Below are positions 1 to 11,551 of a stretch of 64,000 nucleotides of DNA, piece after piece (the stretch's first letter is position 1; the number at the start of each line of letters is the position of its first letter). Below the pieces are notes generated by a model. It searched no databases. It saw only the letters and a program-made list of their open reading frames with translations, and was not told the origin of the DNA. The DNA is from Billgrantia tianxiuensis (lineage in GTDB: Bacteria > Pseudomonadota > Gammaproteobacteria > Pseudomonadales > Halomonadaceae): the NCBI RefSeq assembly GCF_009834345.1, contig NZ_CP035042.1:4774001-4838000 (forward strand), in the 5' to 3' direction. The position numbers and the translations under genes are program-made.

Positions 1-973
1 CGTTCCTGCAGCCACTTCTCGGCATGCACCAGCTGGCGCGCCGGATCGACGTTGAGCAAGCCGTAGCGCAGCACCAGGCGGCTGTCCCAGTGCTCCTTGA
101 GCGAGTGGCGCAACAGGCGCTCGGCGATGCCCTCCTCATTGCCGCGCACCAGCGCCTCGGCATAGAGCACCACCAGCTCGACGTTGCCGCGCAGCGCATC
201 CGGCATGTCAGCCCACAGGTTACGGATACGCTCCACGTTGCCCGGGTCGCGCGCCTCGTGGACCAGCAGCTCCTTGTAGGCGCGCAGCTCCAACTGGTTG
301 CGCTCCTGCGGCGAGATCAGCTGGCGCGACGCCAGGCGCGGCATCAGCCGGCGCAGGCCGTCCCAGTCGTTGACGCTGAGGTAGGCCTGCTTGAGTTGCT
401 TGAGCACCTGGGGATGGTTGGGCATCTGACGATCGAGACGGGTCAGTATCGCCAGCGCCTCCTCGTACTGCTGACGATCCAGCATCAGTTGGACCTGCAT
501 CAGGCCCACCGCGCTATCTGCCCCTCGGTGGAGAGATGGGCGCGCTTGAGCAGCGTATCGGCCTGCTCGTAGCGTCCCTGATAGTGGGCCGCCAACGCAG
601 CGGAGAGGTAGTTGACCAGCGGCGTGCTGGAATCGTCGGCGGCCTTGACCAGCGATTTCTCGGCACGCTTCCAGCGCCCCTCGGCCAAGGCCACCAGGCC
701 GCGCACGGTGCGCTTCATGGCGTTGCGGTGGCGGGTGCGCCGGTTCCACACCTTGAGCCGGCTGACGGGATGGCTCAGGCGCATCAACAGGCGCAGGGCG
801 AAGTGCAGGACGAGGAACACCGCCAGCAGCAGCACCAGGCCGAACCAGAAGGAGGTCTGGTAGGAGGTGTCACCCACCCGCACCAGCCAATAGCCGGGCA
901 CCGACACCATCAACTGGCCGAACAGCGCCCCCAGCGCCAGGCCGAGGAGAACGATCAGCAGCAGCTTTCTCAT
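1..973 (-). CDS. hemY: HemY, heme-synthesis-associated TPR membrane protein (partial, frameshifted)
   Basis: Inner-membrane protein usually encoded at the end of the hemCDXY cluster. The N-terminus has two hydrophobic segments (about residues 5-27 and 40-62), followed by the HemY-type cytoplasmic segment and TPR-like helices. Its ATG overlaps the hemX stop as ATGA, implying translational coupling. The frame is lost after 'STEG' at the C-run 521-524; adding one C restores a continuous HemY-like frame to the left edge of the window, where the gene is cut. The break is therefore probably a sequencing deletion rather than a real truncation. The exact biochemical role of HemY is not settled in the family. 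Confidence 0.85.
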
Positions 974-2499
974 GCCTCATCTCCCCGGCCGCTGCGCGAA
1001 CCGAAACGACGCTCGATGAATTCGGCCAGCGCCTGCTGGGAACCGCTGATGTCCGGCAGCTCGGGCTGGATGTTCTCACCCTTGAGCGCCTGGAGCCGCT
1101 CGACGACGGCCTGGACCTCGCCACGCTCGGTATCGTAATAGCCTTCGATCAGAGCCAGCGCCTTGTCGATGCTGGCCTCATACAGCTCCTGCTCTTCCTT
1201 CAGCAGTGCCAGCTGGGCCTGCTCCAGCACTAGACGTGCGCTCTGGCGCAGGTAGGACTCCTGTTCCGGGGTAACCAGCCCCTCCAGCGCCTCGTCGTGG
1301 TGGCGAATGACGATCAGCTCCTTGAGTTCCTCGCCGAAGCGCGAGAGCTGCTCCTGCCAGCCACCGCTAGGCGCCTCGTTGATGCCGGCACGCGCCGGGA
1401 TCTCTTCGAGCTCACGCGAGAGCGGCAGCTGCGCCAGGCGCTGCTGCTGGGCGTCGAGCGCCAGATAGATGCCGGTACGGTCGACCTGGGGCACGCCGTC
1501 GAGAATCGACAGCTCGGAGGCAATGGCACGGCGCACGGAGAGCAGTGCCGGATTGTCGGCTTCGTTCAGGCGGGCATCAGCGGTACGCAGCAGTGCCGCG
1601 GCGCCTTCCACGTCGCGCTCGAGCTGCAGGCGCTGGTTGGCCAGGCGCAGCAGGTAGGCAGCCTCGGCGTGCAGCCATTCCCGCTCGTCGGTGTCCTGCT
1701 CGCGGGAAAGCTCGTCGAGCACGCGATCGAGCGCCTCGTCGACTTCGCTGCGATAGCTGGCGAACTCGCCCTGCATGGATTCGATCGCTGCGGACAGCTC
1801 GGCATCGCGCTCTTGTTCGCCACGCTCGAGCTGCTCGCGCAGGCTATCGAGGTCATCGGCGGAAGCGGCGCTGCCGGCACGCTCCTCGAGCTGTGCCAGA
1901 CGCTGCTGCTGGGCATCGAGGCGCTCCCAGGCGTTCCAGGCGAAAAGCCCCGCGCCGATGCCGAGGAACAGCACCAGAATCAGGGCCAGGACGCCAGCGG
2001 CGCGACCGCCGCCACTCTTGCCGCCATCGCCCGAGGCCGGCAGGGTCGAGCCGCCACCGCCTCCCTGGGCCGTCGCCTTGCCCGTGCTGTCGTCGGGCTT
2101 GCTCGCGCCCGGGGTCTTGCCCGTGGCGGCGGGCTTGTCGCTGCCGGCGCTCTTGGTGGCGGCGTCAGTAGTCTTTGGCTTTGCGGCGGCGGATTCGGCG
2201 TCTTTCGGCTTCGCGGCAGCGCCGGGGCCGTCGCTGGCCTTGGCCTCTCCCGGCGTGGCCGTGGATGTCGCAGGGGCAGGCTTGCTCGAGCTTGCGGAAG
2301 CATCGGCGGACGCTGCCGTTGGCTTCTCGTCGGCCTTGCCCGCGGCAGGCGCCGGCGACGAACTGCCGCTCCCCTGGGAGCGACGCTTGCCGCCGTCGCT
2401 GCCGGACTTGTCCTTGGCTGCGGCCTCGCGGCCCTTGTCGTCCTGGCCCTTTGCGGAAGGCGCCTTCTGTTCGTCCTGCTCGTTGCTCTGCTTGCTCAT
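970..2499 (-). CDS. hemX: HemX family membrane protein (uroporphyrinogen-III C-methyltransferase-like annotation)
   Basis: HemX-family protein of 509 aa lying between hemD and hemY. The first ~165 residues are low-complexity and rich in Ala, Ser, Lys, Pro and Asp. A single transmembrane segment follows (about residues 168-190, GVLALILVLFLGIGAGLFAW), then a coiled-coil stretch rich in Gln/Glu/Arg (about 195-265) and an alpha-helical periplasmic domain. No SAM-binding methyltransferase motif is visible, so the 'methyltransferase' name often attached to this family should not be read as an activity. It starts 6 nt after the hemD stop and its own stop overlaps the hemY start. The low-complexity N-terminal tail is longer than in E. 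coli HemX. Confidence 0.88.
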   Translation of the reverse strand: MSKQSNEQDEQKAPSAKGQDDKGREAAAKDKSGSDGGKRRSQGSGSSSPAPAAGKADEKPTAASADASASSSKPAPATSTATPGEAKASDGPGAAAKPKDAESAAAKPKTTDAATKSAGSDKPAATGKTPGASKPDDSTGKATAQGGGGGSTLPASGDGGKSGGGRAAGVLALILVLFLGIGAGLFAWNAWERLDAQQQRLAQLEERAGSAASADDLDSLREQLERGEQERDAELSAAIESMQGEFASYRSEVDEALDRVLDELSREQDTDEREWLHAEAAYLLRLANQRLQLERDVEGAAALLRTADARLNEADNPALLSVRRAIASELSILDGVPQVDRTGIYLALDAQQQRLAQLPLSRELEEIPARAGINEAPSGGWQEQLSRFGEELKELIVIRHHDEALEGLVTPEQESYLRQSARLVLEQAQLALLKEEQELYEASIDKALALIEGYYDTERGEVQAVVERLQALKGENIQPELPDISGSQQALAEFIERRFGSRSGRGDEA

Positions 2500-2505
2500 C
2501 TGTCG

Positions 2506-3303
2506 CTAGCCCTTTTCGAGATCGTCTTGATCGACATCGGCATCCTCCTGGCCACAAGCCATGGCCACTGCATCGGCGAGAGCCGCCGGCGTAGCCCCCG
2601 GCGCCACCACGGGAGTGCGAAAGCCCAAGTTGTCGGCCAGTGTAGCCAACCGACGACTGGACACGATTAGCGGTTGGTTCAAGGTGGCCCTGGTGCACCA
2701 TCTTGCCAGATGTTCGAGGATTTCTCCGCTACTCACCACCAGCGCGCGAAACTCACCCCGGGCAAGACATTCTTGCAGGGTGGGGGGAGGCGGCTGAAGG
2801 CGTCGCCGATAGAGCGCCAGCCGTGTGACTCGCGCACCGCGCGACGCCAAGGTATCGGCCAGTAGCGTGCGTCCGCCCTCACCGGCCACCAGTAGCACGC
2901 GCTGAGCGTCGAGCGAGCGCAACGAAGCGAGCTGGAGCAACGCCTCGCTGGTGTCCTCGCCAGCCGCGGCCGGCGGCAGGCGTACACGCACTCCGAGCCG
3001 CTCGTGCAGGGTCTCGGCGGTGGCCGATCCCACCGCATACCAGGCCGTGCCCAGCGGCAGCTGCGGCCAGTAGCGATCCAGAGCCTGATGGAGGCATTCG
3101 GCGGCGAAGGGACTGATCACCACCACCTTGTGGAAAAGGTCGAAGTCGAGCCACGCCTGGCGCATCGCCGGACTCTCCGGCAGCGCTTCCAACTCCATGG
3201 CATCGAGGTTGGCCACCGGAAAGCCGGCGGCCTCGATGGCCGACGCCAGGGCGGCAGCTCGCTCGCCCGGCCGGCAGATCAGCACGGGAGGTCCGCCAGT
3301 CAT
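2506..3303 (-). CDS. hemD: Uroporphyrinogen-III synthase
   Basis: Predicted to cyclise hydroxymethylbilane to uroporphyrinogen III with inversion of ring D, in the cytoplasm. The protein is 265 aa, typical for HemD, with the two-lobed Rossmann-like pattern: an N-terminal 'VLICRPGERAAALASAIEAAG' type start, a central 'VVISPFAAECL' strand-turn and a C-terminal 'ALVVSSGEILEHL' segment. Sequence conservation in this family is low, so assignment rests heavily on position: its ATG directly abuts the hemC TGA (TGAATG) and it precedes hemX. Translational coupling with hemC is likely. Confidence 0.9.
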   Translation of the reverse strand: MTGGPPVLICRPGERAAALASAIEAAGFPVANLDAMELEALPESPAMRQAWLDFDLFHKVVVISPFAAECLHQALDRYWPQLPLGTAWYAVGSATAETLHERLGVRVRLPPAAAGEDTSEALLQLASLRSLDAQRVLLVAGEGGRTLLADTLASRGARVTRLALYRRRLQPPPPTLQECLARGEFRALVVSSGEILEHLARWCTRATLNQPLIVSSRRLATLADNLGFRTPVVAPGATPAALADAVAMACGQEDADVDQDDLEKG

Positions 3304-4242
3304 TCAGGCGCCGTAGACCTGCGCCAGGATTTCGCCGGCGCCCTGCTCAAGCAGCTCCTCCGCCACCCGCACGCCCAGCGCTTCCGGCTCGTGGATCGAG
3401 CCGCGCCCCTCGGCACGCAGCACCCTTGTGCCCTCGGGGTTGCCCACCAGCGCACGCAACCACAGCGTCTGGCCGTCGTTCTCAAAGGTGGCATAGCCGC
3501 CGATGGGCACCTGACAGCCTCCTTCCAGGCGGGTGTTCATGGCCCGCTCGGCACGCACCCGGGTGGCGGTGGCGGGGTCGTCCAGCGGCGCCAACAGCGA
3601 GATCAGCTCGGGATCGTTGATGCGACACTCGATACCCAGCGCCCCCTGGCCGCAGGCCGGCAGACACACTTCGGGAGAGAGTTCCTGAGCGATACGCTCG
3701 CCAAGGCCCAGGCGCTTGAGGCCCGAAGTGGCCAGGATGATGGCGTCAAATTCGCCGGCATCGAGCTTGGCCAGGCGGGTCTGGACGTTGCCGCGCAGGG
3801 TGAGAATTTCCAGATCGGGGCGCTGCTCGCGCATCTGCAGACCACGGCGCAGGCTGGAAGTACCGATACGCGCCCCTTCAGGCAGCTCGTCGAGCGAGCC
3901 GTAGTGGTTGGAGACGAAGGCGTCGGTGGGCTCGGCCCCGGCAAAGATCACCGACAGGCCCAGACCCTCCGGAAAGTGCATGGGGACGTCCTTCATCGAG
4001 TGCACGGCGATATCGGCACGACCGTCGAGGATCGCCTCCTCCAGCTCCTTGACGAACAGCCCCTTGCCGCCGATCTTCGCCAGTGGCGTATCGAGGATCT
4101 TGTCGCCGCGGGTGGTGAGTGCGACCAATTCCACCTCGAGTCCCGGATGCTCGGCCATCAGCAGATCGCGAACGTGTTCAGCCTGCCACATGGCCAGTAG
4201 ACTCTTGCGGGTGGCAATGCGCAGCGTAGTGTTGGATCGCAC
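3304..4242 (-). CDS. hemC: Porphobilinogen deaminase (hydroxymethylbilane synthase)
   Basis: Polymerises four porphobilinogens to hydroxymethylbilane. The 312-aa length matches the family. The sequence shows the N-terminal '[17 protein letters not shown]' motif, '[15 protein letters not shown]', '[11 protein letters not shown]' with the catalytic Asp of the family, 'GTSSLRR' and the dipyrromethane-cofactor cysteine at residue 243 in 'EGGCQVPIG'. It is the first gene of a tightly packed hemC-hemD-hemX-hemY operon and is divergent from argH across about 250 bp, which must hold both promoters. Confidence 0.97.
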   Translation of the reverse strand: MRSNTTLRIATRKSLLAMWQAEHVRDLLMAEHPGLEVELVALTTRGDKILDTPLAKIGGKGLFVKELEEAILDGRADIAVHSMKDVPMHFPEGLGLSVIFAGAEPTDAFVSNHYGSLDELPEGARIGTSSLRRGLQMREQRPDLEILTLRGNVQTRLAKLDAGEFDAIILATSGLKRLGLGERIAQELSPEVCLPACGQGALGIECRINDPELISLLAPLDDPATATRVRAERAMNTRLEGGCQVPIGGYATFENDGQTLWLRALVGNPEGTRVLRAEGRGSIHEPEALGVRVAEELLEQGAGEILAQVYGA

Positions 4243-4415
4243 GTGGTTCTCCCCTGCAGCGGCCCGAGCGGCCCCTGCTCAGCTGTAGTTGCCGCGACAT
4301 TATCGGTCACGGCCGGTAGACGGTCATTGACGTTCATCATAAAGCACCGCGCCAGGCAGGAAAAATTGGCGGCTTCGCCTCGCCCTGCCGCCCTCGCCAG
4401 CCACGCCGACTCTGG

Positions 4416-4421
4416 TACACT
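4416..4421 (+). promoter_or_regulatory. Possible extended -10 element upstream of argH
   Basis: TACACT preceded by TG one base upstream (TGGTACACT) resembles an extended -10 element about 75 nt before the argH start. No good -35 is visible at the usual distance, which an extended -10 can tolerate. The rest of the hemC-argH intergenic region (4243-4496) shows no gene. Confidence 0.3.
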
Positions 4422-4496
4422 GCAATACCTGACTTTGCCGCCTCGCGCGGTTTCCCGAGAACGCCACAGCACGCAACACGCAGGATGCCCACGCCG

Positions 4497-5909
<1,413 letters not shown>

Positions 5910-5911
5910 CC

Positions 5912-6112
5912 ATGCGCATGGCGAGCACGCAAGCGACACGTACGATACGCCCGCTGGCGCTGGCAGCGCTGCTGCTCATGCTGCTGGCCGGCTGCGGCCA
6001 GAAGGGGCCGCTCTACCTACCCGGTGACCAGGCCGCCGAGGAGCGCTACGGCAGCGGCACGACAGCGCAACAGGAACAGGCCGACAACGACGCCGACGAG
6101 GATACAGACTGA
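5912..6112 (+). CDS. lptM: LptM (YifL-type) small lipoprotein
   Basis: A 66-aa lipoprotein precursor. A basic N-terminus and hydrophobic stretch lead to the lipobox 'LLAGC' (Cys about residue 28), then 'GQKGPLYLP', the hallmark of the LptM/YifL family that associates with the LptD outer-membrane LPS translocon. The C-terminal tail is very acidic (DNDADEDTD). It sits between argH and lysA, its usual position next to lysA in gammaproteobacteria. Confidence 0.9.
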   Translation: MRMASTQATRTIRPLALAALLLMLLAGCGQKGPLYLPGDQAAEERYGSGTTAQQEQADNDADEDTD

Positions 6113-6115
6113 ACC

Positions 6116-7408
6116 ATGGATCACTTCGAATATCGCGACGGCGTTCTCTACGGCGAGGAAGTCCCGTTGACCCAGGTGGCCGATGCGGTCGGTACGCCCT
6201 GCTACGTCTACTCCAAGGCCACCCTGACGCGCCATTTTCGCGCCTATACCGAGGCGCTGGGCAGCCACCCGCACCTGATCTGCTACGCGGTGAAGGCCAA
6301 CTCCAACCTGGCCGTGCTGGGCCTGCTGGCACGCCTGGGCGCCGGCTTCGACATCGTCTCGGTGGGAGAACTCGAGCGCGTGCTGGCCGCCGGCGGCGAC
6401 CCGGCCAAGGTAGTGTTCTCCGGCGTGGCCAAGCAGGAGAGCGAAATGGCCCGGGCGCTTCAGGTCGGCATCAAATGCTTCAACGTCGAGTCGCGCCCCG
6501 AACTAGAGCGACTCAATGCCGTGGCCGAGCGGCTGGGCCAGGTGGCGCCGGTGTCGCTGCGAGTCAATCCCGACGTCGATGCCGGCACCCATCCCTACAT
6601 TTCTACCGGGCTCAAGGACAACAAGTTCGGCATCCCGGTGGACGAGGCATTCGAGGTGTATGAGCTGGCGGCCCGCCTGCCGGGCGTAAAGGTCGTCGGA
6701 ATCGACTGCCATATCGGCTCACAGCTCACCGAACTCGCCCCCTTCCTCGATGCGCTGGATCGTCTGCTGGTGCTGCTCGAGCGCCTGCGCGAGCGCGGCA
6801 TCAGCGTGGAGCATCTCGACCTGGGTGGCGGGCTTGGCGTGCCCTACCGCGGCGAGCGTCCGCCACAGCCCTTCGACTATGCCGCCTCGCTGCTCGAGCG
6901 GCTCGCCCGCTGGGAGCACGGTGCCGGCCTGACCCTGCTGTTCGAGCCGGGACGCTCGATCGCCGCCAATGCCGGCGTGCTGCTGACCCGGGTCGAATTC
7001 CTCAAGCCCGGCGAGACCAAGAATTTCGCTATCGTCGACGCCGGCATGAACGACCTGATCCGGCCTTCTCTGTATCAGGCCTGGCAGGCGATCATCCCGG
7101 TGGATACCCGCCACGTACGCGAGCGCGCCACCTACGACGTGGTCGGCCCGGTCTGCGAGACCGGCGACTTCCTGGGCAAGGAGCGCGAGCTGGCGATCGG
7201 CCCCGGCGACCTGCTGGCGGTACGCTCCGCCGGCGCCTACGGTTTTGTCATGGCCTCCAACTACAACAGCCGGCCGCGCCCCGCCGAGGTCATGGTGGAT
7301 GGCGAGACCTTCCATGTGGTGCGCCGCCGCGAGACCATCGAGGCGCTGTGGGCCGGCGAATCGCTGCTGCCCGACACGAGCGCGGGAACGAACGGAGAGA
7401 GGCGCTGA
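6116..7408 (+). CDS. lysA: Diaminopimelate decarboxylase
   Basis: PLP-dependent conversion of meso-diaminopimelate to L-lysine. Fold-type III PLP barrel with the Schiff-base lysine at residue 60 in 'CYAVKANSN', 'HIGSQ' near residue 200, 'EPGRSI' (phosphate binding) and the catalytic cysteine motif 'GPVCETGDF'. The 430-aa length is normal. It begins 3 nt after lptM, and its TGA overlaps the dapF start (TGATG). Confidence 0.97.
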   Translation: MDHFEYRDGVLYGEEVPLTQVADAVGTPCYVYSKATLTRHFRAYTEALGSHPHLICYAVKANSNLAVLGLLARLGAGFDIVSVGELERVLAAGGDPAKVVFSGVAKQESEMARALQVGIKCFNVESRPELERLNAVAERLGQVAPVSLRVNPDVDAGTHPYISTGLKDNKFGIPVDEAFEVYELAARLPGVKVVGIDCHIGSQLTELAPFLDALDRLLVLLERLRERGISVEHLDLGGGLGVPYRGERPPQPFDYAASLLERLARWEHGAGLTLLFEPGRSIAANAGVLLTRVEFLKPGETKNFAIVDAGMNDLIRPSLYQAWQAIIPVDTRHVRERATYDVVGPVCETGDFLGKERELAIGPGDLLAVRSAGAYGFVMASNYNSRPRPAEVMVDGETFHVVRRRETIEALWAGESLLPDTSAGTNGERR

Positions 7409-8240
7409 TGCTGCTGCACTTCACCAAGATGCATGGCCTCGGCAACGACTTCATGGTGATCGACCTGATCACCCAGCGGGCACGCCTGCGCGACGAACAG
7501 GTCCGCCAGCTTGCCGACCGCCGCTTCGGCGTGGGTTTCGACCAGCTGCTGGTGGTCGAACCGCCGCGCGACCCCGACATGGATTTCCGCTACCGGATAT
7601 TCAACGCCGACGGCAGCGAGGTAGAAAACTGCGGCAACGGCGCGCGCTGCTTCGCCCGCTTCGTACGCGACCAGCGCCTGACCCACAAGCGCGAGATCCG
7701 CGTGGAGACGGCGGGCGGCCCGCTGACGCTCAAGGTGAATGACGACGATCAGGTCACGGTGGACATGGGCATCCCGCGCTTCGCACCGGCGGCGCTGCCC
7801 TTCGATGCCGCGGAGGATCGTCCGCTGCATGCTCTCGAGGTCGACGGCGAAACCTACGAGATCGGCGCTGTCTCGATGGGCAATCCTCACGCCGTGTTGC
7901 GCGTCGACGATGTCGATACGGCGCCGGTCGAGCGACTCGGCCCGGTGATCGAGCGCCATCCGCGCTTTCCGCGGCGGGTCAACGTCGGCTTCATGCAGAT
8001 TGTCTCGCCCCACGAGATCCGCCTGCGGGTGTTCGAACGCGGCAGCGGTGAAACCCTTGCCTGCGGCACCGGCGCCTGTGCCGCGGTGGCCAGCGGCATG
8101 CGCCAGGGCTTGCTGGAGAGCCCTGTCACCGTTCATCTGCGCGGCGGCGACCTGCGCATCGAATGGTCCGGCGGCGATGACCCGCTGCTGATGACCGGAC
8201 CCGCCGAACGCGTTTTTGAAGGCGTATTGCCCTGGCCTGA
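7408..8240 (+). CDS. dapF: Diaminopimelate epimerase (3' end affected by a frameshift)
   Basis: Interconverts LL- and meso-diaminopimelate, feeding lysine and peptidoglycan synthesis. The two catalytic cysteines are visible: Cys75 in '[16 protein letters not shown]' and Cys219 in '[13 protein letters not shown]'. As written, the frame runs without a stop into the next gene. Adding one C to the CCC run at 8230-8232 gives the ending 'VFEGVLPLA' followed by TGA at 8238-8240, which matches the usual DapF C-terminus in position and length. I therefore give this inferred end. A real fusion is much less likely. Confidence 0.9.
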
Positions 8241-8274
8241 GCTGTCGGGCCCACCCGAACCGAAGGAGTCATGC

Positions 8275-9011
8275 ATGACCCGAGCCGTCCCCGAACCGCG
8301 CAAGACCCTCGATCCGGATCGGGTCGCCGAGTGGCTGGCCCGCCATCCGGACTTCTTCGTCGGTCGTGAAGGGCTGCTGCAGCAGCTCAAGGTGCCTCAT
8401 CCCGAGGCGCATGGCACCACCTCGCTGCTGGAGCGCCTGGTCTACGACCTGCGCCGACGAGCGGAGCAGGCCGAGTGGCGGCTGGAACAGTTGCTGGAGT
8501 CGGCGCGTCACAACGAAGTGCAGTATCGCCGCACCCGCGAGCTGGTGCTGGCGCTGCTGGAAGCCGAGGATGCCGACGCCCTGGGCCAGGCGCTGGCCAC
8601 GCAAATGGCCGAGCGCTTCCAGATTCCGGCCGTGGCGCTGTGGTGCCCGGGCCAGTTCACCGACAGCGAGCCGCTGCCACCACAGCCACCGCGCCATGTG
8701 CTCGACGAGCACGTCGGCGTGCGCCTGGCTGCCCTGCTCGACGGCCGCAGCAGCCGCTGCACCCGGCTCACGCCCACCGACTGGGGACGCCTGTTGCCCC
8801 ACGCTCGGCCGCCGCGCCAGGCCGGCTCCTGCGCCCTGGCCCGCCTGACCCTGGGCGAGCCGATGGGCTATCTGGTGCTGGCCAGCCCCGATCCCGACCA
8901 CTTCCGTGCCAGCATGGACACGCTGTTCACCGAATACCTCGGCGATGTGCTGGCACGGCTGCTGGTGCGCCACGCCCCAGCGCCGCACGATTGCCCCCAT
9001 CGCATGGCTGA
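8275..9011 (+). CDS. DUF484 family protein
   Basis: DUF484 protein of about 245 aa, GAF-like in the family, standing between dapF and xerC as in many gammaproteobacteria. The N-terminal motif '[12 protein letters not shown]' is the family signature; a helical '[24 protein letters not shown]' type region follows. The ATG has a good ribosome-binding site (GAAGGAG at 8262-8268). As written it reads in frame into xerC. Adding one C to the CCCCC run at 8994-8998 yields a stop at 9009-9011 and an 8-nt ATGGCTGA overlap with xerC, exactly the overlap xerC itself has with the next gene. The function is not established. Confidence 0.82.
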
Positions 9012-9927
9012 CGACCCGCTGCGCCGGCAGCTCGATGCTTGCCTGGAAAAGCTGGCACGAACCGCCAGCCCGGCGACGCTGAGCGCCTACCGCCGCGACC
9101 TCGAAGCACTGGCGGCATTCCTGGCCACACGCGGCATTGCCGACGGCGCCGAGCTGGATGTCGGCCTGGTGCGCCGTTTCCTCGGCGCCGAGCGCAGCCG
9201 CGGCCTGGCGCCACGCAGCCTGGCGCGGCGCAGGGCGGCCATCTCGCACTTTGCCGGCTTTCTGGTGAGCGCGGGCGTGCTCGAACACAATCCCGCCGAG
9301 CTGGTACCCACTCCACGCCAGGGTGCCCATCTACCCAAGCCGCTGGACGTGGACCAGCTCACCCGGCTGCTCGACACCCCGCATGACGGCTCGCCGCTGG
9401 CACACCGCGACCAGGCCATGCTGGAGCTGTTCTACTCCAGCGGTCTGCGCCTGGCGGAGCTGGCCGGCCTCGATCTCGACGACTTGGAGCCGCGCCGCGT
9501 GCGGGTGCTCGGCAAGGGCAACAAGCCGCGCCAGGTGCCGGTGGGGCGCAGCGCCCGACGCGCCCTGGAGGCCTGGCTGGCCTGCCGCTCCGCGCTGGCC
9601 GCGCCAGGAGAGTCGGCGCTGTTCGTCGGCAAGCGCGGCCAACGACTCGGCCACCGTGCCATCCAGAAGCGGCTGACCGAACTGGCCCGCCACCGCGGCC
9701 TGCCCGAGCACCTGCATCCGCACCGCTTGCGCCACTCCTTCGCCAGCCACCTGCTGGAGTCGAGTCAGGACCTGCGCGCAGTGCAGGAGCTGCTGGGGCA
9801 CGCCAACCTCTCGACCACCCAGGTCTACACCAAGCTCGACTGGCAGCACCTGGCGGCGAGCTACGACGCCGCTCATCCCCGGGCCCGCCGGCGTCGCGAC
9901 GACAACCACGATACCGACCATGGCTGA
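9004..9927 (+). CDS. xerC: Tyrosine recombinase XerC
   Basis: Site-specific recombinase that, with XerD, resolves chromosome dimers at dif. The protein is 307 aa with an N-terminal SAM-like core-binding domain (about residues 1-85) and a catalytic domain. Catalytic residues visible: Arg in 'SGLRLAEL', Lys in 'GKGNKPRQV', His/Arg in '[14 protein letters not shown]', His in 'LLGHA' and Tyr278 in 'TTQVYTKLD'. The start is the ATG in ATGGCTGA, overlapping the inferred DUF484 stop. Its own stop overlaps the HAD gene start with the same 8-nt arrangement. Confidence 0.93.
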   Translation: MADDPLRRQLDACLEKLARTASPATLSAYRRDLEALAAFLATRGIADGAELDVGLVRRFLGAERSRGLAPRSLARRRAAISHFAGFLVSAGVLEHNPAELVPTPRQGAHLPKPLDVDQLTRLLDTPHDGSPLAHRDQAMLELFYSSGLRLAELAGLDLDDLEPRRVRVLGKGNKPRQVPVGRSARRALEAWLACRSALAAPGESALFVGKRGQRLGHRAIQKRLTELARHRGLPEHLHPHRLRHSFASHLLESSQDLRAVQELLGHANLSTTQVYTKLDWQHLAASYDAAHPRARRRRDDNHDTDHG

Positions 9928-10678
9928 ATCACTGCCGCTCCAGGCCATCACCTTCGACCTCGACGACACCCTGTGGGACAACCACGGCGTGATGGTGGCC
10001 ACCGAAACCGGCCACTACGCCTGGCTCGACCGCGAACTCAGCGGCTGGCTGCAGGCGCGCGGGCGCCCCGCCGCGCCACGCTTCAGCGAACGCTTCCCGC
10101 TGGAGAGCTTCGAGCAGCACCGCCGCGTGCTGGCACGCACGCATCCGCTGCATCGCGGCGATTTCACCTGGCTACGCGAACGCGCACTCACGGAAATGCT
10201 GGGAGAATACGGCCTCGATCCGGCCTCGGCGCGGCTGTGGGCCGGCGCGGCGATGGAACGCTTCATGGAGCTGCGCCACCAGGTCACGCCCTATCCGGAG
10301 GTGGAGCCACTGTTGACGGAGCTGGGCCGGCACTATCGCCTGGCCAGCATCACCAATGGCAACGTGGCGGTGCAGCGCCTGGCGCTCGGCCGCCACTTCC
10401 CGGTGGCCATTGCCGCCGGGGAGATGCTGGCGCCGAAGCCCGACCCGCGCCCGTTCCTCGCGGCACTGGCCCGGCTGGGCGCCTCGCCCGCGCGTACGCT
10501 GCATGTCGGCGACTCCTGGCGCGAGGACGTCGAGCCGGCTCGGCGCCTGGGCATGCGGGTGGCCTGGATCTCGCCCCACGTGGACGACTCGCCGATGCCG
10601 CCCGGGATCCACCGCCTCGACCATGTGCGCGAGCTACCCGCCCTGTTGCGGCAACTGGGCCTGGCGAGGCACCACTAG
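9920..10678 (+). CDS. HAD-family hydrolase (YigB-like phosphatase)
   Basis: Cytoplasmic HAD phosphatase of 252 aa. Motif I is '[11 protein letters not shown]' (nucleophile Asp about residue 14), motif II 'SITNGN', motif III around 'KPDPRPF' and motif IV '[10 protein letters not shown]'. Located directly downstream of xerC, as yigB is in E. coli, where the family member dephosphorylates FMN; substrate here is inferred only from that context. It overlaps the xerC stop by 8 nt and its 3' end overlaps that of the convergent engB by 4 nt. Confidence 0.85.
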   Translation: MAESLPLQAITFDLDDTLWDNHGVMVATETGHYAWLDRELSGWLQARGRPAAPRFSERFPLESFEQHRRVLARTHPLHRGDFTWLRERALTEMLGEYGLDPASARLWAGAAMERFMELRHQVTPYPEVEPLLTELGRHYRLASITNGNVAVQRLALGRHFPVAIAAGEMLAPKPDPRPFLAALARLGASPARTLHVGDSWREDVEPARRLGMRVAWISPHVDDSPMPPGIHRLDHVRELPALLRQLGLARHH

Positions 10679-11291
10679 GCCTCGTCGGACTCGGCCAGCC
10701 AGGCATCCAGTCTCGCACAGGCCTCGTCGACCCCTTCGCGCTTGAGCGACGAGAACAGCTGCAGCGTGACCAGGTCCTCCCACTCGCGCAGGCGGTTGCG
10801 CACCTGCTGCAGAGCGTTCTTGGCCGCGCCGGACTTCAGTTTGTCGGCCTTGGTCAGCAGGATGTGCACCGGCATGTCCTGGTCGTCGGCCCAGCCCAGC
10901 AGAGTCTGGTCGAACTCGGTCAGCGGGTGGCGCACATCCATCACCAGCACCAGGCCGCGCAGCGAGCGCCGCCCCTGAAGGTATTCGGCCAGGTGGCGCT
11001 GCCACTCGAGCTTGACCGCCTCCGGCACCTTGGCATAGCCGTAGCCGGGCAGGTCGACCAGCCGGCGACCGATGTCATCGCCCAGCGAAAAGAAGTTGAT
11101 CAGTTGGGTACGCCCCGGCGTGCGCGAGGTGCGCGCCAGCGCCTTCTGCCGGGTCAGGGTGTTGATGGCGCTCGACTTGCCGGCGTTCGAGCGCCCGGCG
11201 AAGGCGACCTCTGCCCTTCGTCGGCAGGGCACTGGGCCAGCGTGGGCGCACTGGTCAGGAAGCGCGCGGTCTGGTAGTTCAATCGGGTCAT
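10675..11291 (-). CDS. engB: Ribosome-biogenesis GTPase EngB/YsxC (frameshifted)
   Basis: Essential GTPase of the TrmE-Era-EngA-EngB family acting in 50S assembly. G1 is '[10 protein letters not shown]', G3 'DLPGYG' and G4 'TKADK'. The conserved N-terminus ([12 protein letters not shown]) is in one frame from the ATG at 11289-11291; the GTPase core is in another. Adding one base to the CCC run at 11214-11216 (plus strand) joins them at '[16 protein letters not shown]'. The gene is convergent with the HAD phosphatase and divergent from cytochrome c4. Confidence 0.9.
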
Positions 11292-11370
11292 GGCCTAACG
11301 TCCTGCCAAAGAAGATCAAGGGGGCACCGTGGGGTTCTTGACCTGCATTTCCGATGCCGGCTTGTTTCGT

Positions 11371-11376
11371 TATAAT
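11371..11376 (+). promoter_or_regulatory. Consensus -10 box (TATAAT) upstream of the cytochrome c4 gene
   Basis: A perfect TATAAT lies 175 nt before the cytochrome c4 start. The matching -35 window (11348-11353, TTTCCG) is poor; a better TTGACC at 11338 is 27 bp away, too far. If used, this promoter gives a GC-rich leader of about 170 nt in which I see no ORF or known riboswitch. Confidence 0.4.
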
Positions 11377-11551
11377 GCGATGTCTTTTGTCTGCGACCTG
11401 GGCGCGCTAGTGTACCACCGTGCTCTTGCCGGCAGCGACCGATCCAAGCGGCGCCGCGGGCGGCAGGGCAGGGCCGGCCTGGAATCTGCGAGACCCGGGC
11501 AGCTCCCAGGATGCGTACCGGTATAACCCATAACGGCATAGTGAAACAGCG

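Noticed and set aside
7348..9927. An 859-codon frame fusing DapF, DUF484 and XerC
   Set aside because: Both junctions disappear when one C is added to a C-run. The repaired genes end at normal family lengths, with an RBS before DUF484 and an 8-nt ATGGCTGA overlap at xerC matching the xerC/HAD overlap. A sequencing error is far more likely than a triple fusion.
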